A stretch of 41,303 bases of DNA from Phycisphaerae bacterium (GTDB lineage Bacteria > Planctomycetota > Phycisphaerae > UBA1845 > PWPN01). Location: the NCBI GenBank assembly GCA_012719955.1, contig JAAXZI010000206.1, positions 1-41,303 on the forward strand. Reading direction: 5' to 3'. The stretch's first letter is position 1; every line of letters begins with the position of its first letter. Positions 39,004 to 41,303 of the stretch are shown one piece after another. Position numbers and translations under genes: made by a program. The notes below the pieces were generated by a model. The model was not told the DNA's origin. It searched no databases and saw only the letters and a list, made by a program, of their open reading frames with translations.

Positions 39004-40959
39004 GTGAGTCTGAGAGTCGCCGATGTCCTGGGTCCAGAGGGTCTGGTCGCCCGACGGTTGAGCGGCTACGAACACCGTCCCGAGCAGCTTGAGATGGCCG
39101 CCGCCGTCGAACGCGCGTTCGAAGAGGGCCGCCACCTGCTCGTCGAAGCCGGCACCGGCGTCGGCAAGAGCTTCGCCTATCTGGTCCCCGCCATCAGCCG
39201 GGTGACATCCGAAAGCGGGGCGCGCGTGCTCATCAGCACGTACACCATCGCCCTCCAGGAGCAGATCATCGGGCGGGACATTCCCTTCCTGCGGTCCATC
39301 TGGCCGGATGAGTTCACGGCGGTGCTGGTGAAGGGCCGCTCGAACTACGTCGGATTGCGCCGCCTCAAGCAGGCCGCCGAACGACAGAACCTGCTGTTTT
39401 CCACCAGTCAGCAGATCGACGACCTGTGGCGCATCCGCGACTGGGCCGGCCGAACCGAGGACGGTTCGCTGTCCGATCTGTCCCCATCGCCCGATCCCGG
39501 CGTGTGGGAACTGGTCAAGAGCGAACATGACAACTGCATGGGCCGCAAGTGCGAGTTCTTCAACCGCTGCTTCTACCAGCGGGCGCGCCGCCGGGCCGAG
39601 AACGCCCAGATCCTCGTGGTGAACCACGCCCTCATGCTGTCCGACCTGGCCCTCCGCCGTCAGGGCGCATCCATCCTGCCGGACTATCAGCTCGCCATCA
39701 TCGACGAGGCCCACGGCTTCGAAGGCGTGGCCGCCGAGCACTTCGGACACAGCATGTCCAGCCGGCGGGTGAATTTCCTGTTGAACCGCCTGTACAACGA
39801 ACGCACCCATCGCGGGTTCCTGGCCAGCGTGGGCGATGAGAAGGCGATCGAGGCCGTGGCCAAGGTGCGCAAGGCTGCGCAAAGCTTCTGGCGCGACGTG
39901 CAGGACTGGCACGCAAAAAATGGCCTGCCTAACGGGCGGATCACCGAGCCGATGGAAATCCACAACGGGATCGGCCGGGCGTGCGGGGAGCTCATTTCCG
40001 ATCTGCGCAAGATCCGCCGGGAGCTGGATCGCGAGGAGGACGTCTTCGAGCTCTCCAGCCTCATGGATCGACTGACGGCCATGAACGAGGAGCTCGACGC
40101 CCTGCTGGCCGAGCCCAAGCCCGAAAACGTCCGCTGGCTGGAAGTCACCGCCGGCCGTCATGCGGACGTCTCGCTGAACGAGGCCCCCGTGCTGGTCAAC
40201 GACGCCCTGCGCGAATCGCTGTTTGCCAACCTGCGTAGCGTGGTGCTGACCAGCGCCACGTTGAGCGTCGGCCGGCAAGGCGGCTTCGCCTATGTCCGCT
40301 CCCGGCTGGGACTCGACGAGGCCGACGAGCTGCAGCTCGGCTCGCCGTTCAATTATCGCGAGCAGGCCGAGCTGCACATCGAGATGGGCCTGCCCGATCC
40401 GTCGGACCAGCGCGCCTTCCTGCCCGCGGCGGCGGAGGCCATCGCGCGGCACGTGCTTGCCACCCGGGGCCACGCTTTCGTTCTATTTACCAGCTACGAG
40501 ATGATGAACCAGGCGGCCGCGCGCCTGGCCGACCGCTTTGCGGAGGCCGGCTTGAAGCTCATGGTCCAGGGCGCGGGCCTGCCGCGCACGGCCATGCTCG
40601 AGCGTTTCCGCGGCCAGCCGGGCAGCGTCATCTTCGGCACGGACAGCTTCTGGCAGGGCGTGGACGTGCCCGGCGAGGCGCTCATCAACGTGATCATCGT
40701 CAAGCTGCCCTTCGCCGTGCCCGACCGCCCCATCATCGAGGCCCGCATCGAGCAGATCCGCGCGGCCGGCGGCAACCCGTTCATGGACTATCAGCTTCCC
40801 GAGTCGGTGCTGAAGTTCAAACAGGGATTCGGCCGGCTGATCCGCACGCGCACCGACCACGGCAAGGTGGTGGTGCTCGACCCGCGTATCAAGACCAAGC
40901 ACTACGGCCGGGCGTTTCTGGATGCCATCCCGCCGTGCAAGGTGATTGTGAACCGTTGA
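39004..40959 (+). CDS. dinG: DinG-family ATP-dependent helicase lacking one Fe-S cysteine
   Basis: 651 residues; the start GTG at 39004 has GAGGG four bases upstream. An XPD/DinG-type superfamily 2 helicase: Walker [10 protein letters not shown] (residues 48-56), DEAH at 234-237, motif III region [14 protein letters not shown], and C-terminal [16 protein letters not shown] and [14 protein letters not shown]. Members normally hold a 4Fe-4S cluster by four cysteines. Here Cys178, Cys183 and Cys189 are spaced as in E. coli DinG, but the first position, expected in KGRSNYxC, is Gly117. It probably unwinds DNA in repair of R-loops or replication blocks. Confidence 0.93.
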   Translation: MSLRVADVLGPEGLVARRLSGYEHRPEQLEMAAAVERAFEEGRHLLVEAGTGVGKSFAYLVPAISRVTSESGARVLISTYTIALQEQIIGRDIPFLRSIWPDEFTAVLVKGRSNYVGLRRLKQAAERQNLLFSTSQQIDDLWRIRDWAGRTEDGSLSDLSPSPDPGVWELVKSEHDNCMGRKCEFFNRCFYQRARRRAENAQILVVNHALMLSDLALRRQGASILPDYQLAIIDEAHGFEGVAAEHFGHSMSSRRVNFLLNRLYNERTHRGFLASVGDEKAIEAVAKVRKAAQSFWRDVQDWHAKNGLPNGRITEPMEIHNGIGRACGELISDLRKIRRELDREEDVFELSSLMDRLTAMNEELDALLAEPKPENVRWLEVTAGRHADVSLNEAPVLVNDALRESLFANLRSVVLTSATLSVGRQGGFAYVRSRLGLDEADELQLGSPFNYREQAELHIEMGLPDPSDQRAFLPAAAEAIARHVLATRGHAFVLFTSYEMMNQAAARLADRFAEAGLKLMVQGAGLPRTAMLERFRGQPGSVIFGTDSFWQGVDVPGEALINVIIVKLPFAVPDRPIIEARIEQIRAAGGNPFMDYQLPESVLKFKQGFGRLIRTRTDHGKVVVLDPRIKTKHYGRAFLDAIPPCKVIVNR

Positions 40960-40971
40960 TGGCTGGCATGG

Positions 40972-41286
40972 CTACGCCGACCGCAATTGCCGCCGGCAGT
41001 CCCGGCAAATCCACTGCCCCGAGTCGATCTGCTGGAGCGAGCCGAGCCGGCCGCAGCCCTCGCACAGCTCCACCTTCGAGGCGCGCATTTGCGAGACCCG
41101 GGCGGCTTCTTCGTTGAGTTCGAGGATGTCTTCGAGGAGTTGCGTCTGAAGCGAACCGTGGATGGCCCGGTCGCGCTGCATGGCCAACACCTGGCCGATC
41201 GCGCCCAGGAACAAAAAGCCCACCAGCCCCACCCCCGCCGACAAGGCCGCCCCCAGGTAAAGCTCATCGGGCTTAAACGGGTGCAA
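40972..41286 (-). CDS. Membrane-anchored zinc-ribbon protein, possibly cut by the window edge
   Basis: 104 residues if it starts at the TTG at 41286. The frame is open upstream to the end of the window, so the true start may lie outside. One membrane helix (residues about 9-32, LGAALSAGVGLVGFLFLGAIGQVL) is followed by a helical, probably coiled region (about 33-70) and a zinc ribbon CEGC ... CRDC (about 75-100). Function unknown. It is convergent with dinG, 12 bp apart. Confidence 0.65.
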   Translation of the reverse strand: MHPFKPDELYLGAALSAGVGLVGFLFLGAIGQVLAMQRDRAIHGSLQTQLLEDILELNEEAARVSQMRASKVELCEGCGRLGSLQQIDSGQWICRDCRRQLRSA

Positions 41287-41303
41287 CGCCTTGGACAGCG
41301 GCC

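Overview
This is a high-GC bacterial window with about 37 protein genes, no complete RNA gene and no CRISPR array. Gene content suggests a member of the Planctomycetota (an inference from overall style, not from a marker). The signs are a Tat-exported TIM-barrel-like protein, a PKD/beta-propeller lipoprotein, PilZ proteins, multi-zinc-ribbon proteins, an FHA-GspE fusion, a divergent sigma-70 factor, weak or absent Shine-Dalgarno (SD) sites on many genes, and occasional TTG starts with very good SD sites.

Layout. 1-2350 looks accessory: a tRNA-Leu-like fragment with a hairpin, a SUKH-like gene, an orphan AT-richer gene, then about 700 bp of non-coding hairpins. 2351-9437 holds two exported proteins, folC (reverse strand) and a large S41/PDZ protease. 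9666-15407 is a classical fatty-acid cluster, rpmF-plsX-fabH-fabD-fabG-acpP-fabF, closed by a clean terminator. 15543-19677 holds a frameshifted zinc-ribbon gene, an orphan FliN-family gene, an XRE/S24 LexA-like regulator that may be leaderless, a small unknown gene and an HU/IHF gene, separated by repeat- and hairpin-rich DNA. 20077-22785 is an iron-uptake operon feoA-feoA-feoB with a good promoter and an overlapping palindrome.

23088-31244 mixes cofactor and one-carbon genes (thiO, larE, pabB, pabC, metF) with an FHA-GspE ATPase and a PilZ gene. 31573-35919 has a baeRF release-factor-like gene split by one in-frame TGA, a NagB-like enzyme with a histone-like basic tail, pyrC and a second PilZ gene. 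36319-40959 runs in one direction: sigma factor, thiS-thiG, a membrane protein and a DinG-type helicase. A small membrane/zinc-ribbon gene runs to the right edge.

Folate and one-carbon supply (folC, pabB, pabC, metF) and thiazole synthesis (thiO, thiS, thiG) are scattered among neighbours. Two convergent gene pairs are separated by long imperfect inverted repeats of low-complexity type.

The best candidates for something undescribed are the non-coding structures. These are a run of hairpins at 18817-19047 containing two similar stems with compensatory changes, and a hairpin array at 1899-2132 containing an inverted copy of a dispersed repeat that also occurs at 17086-17190. After these come the interrupted baeRF and zinc-ribbon genes and the DinG protein lacking its first expected Fe-S cysteine. 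No complete defence system, secretion system or biosynthetic cluster is visible.
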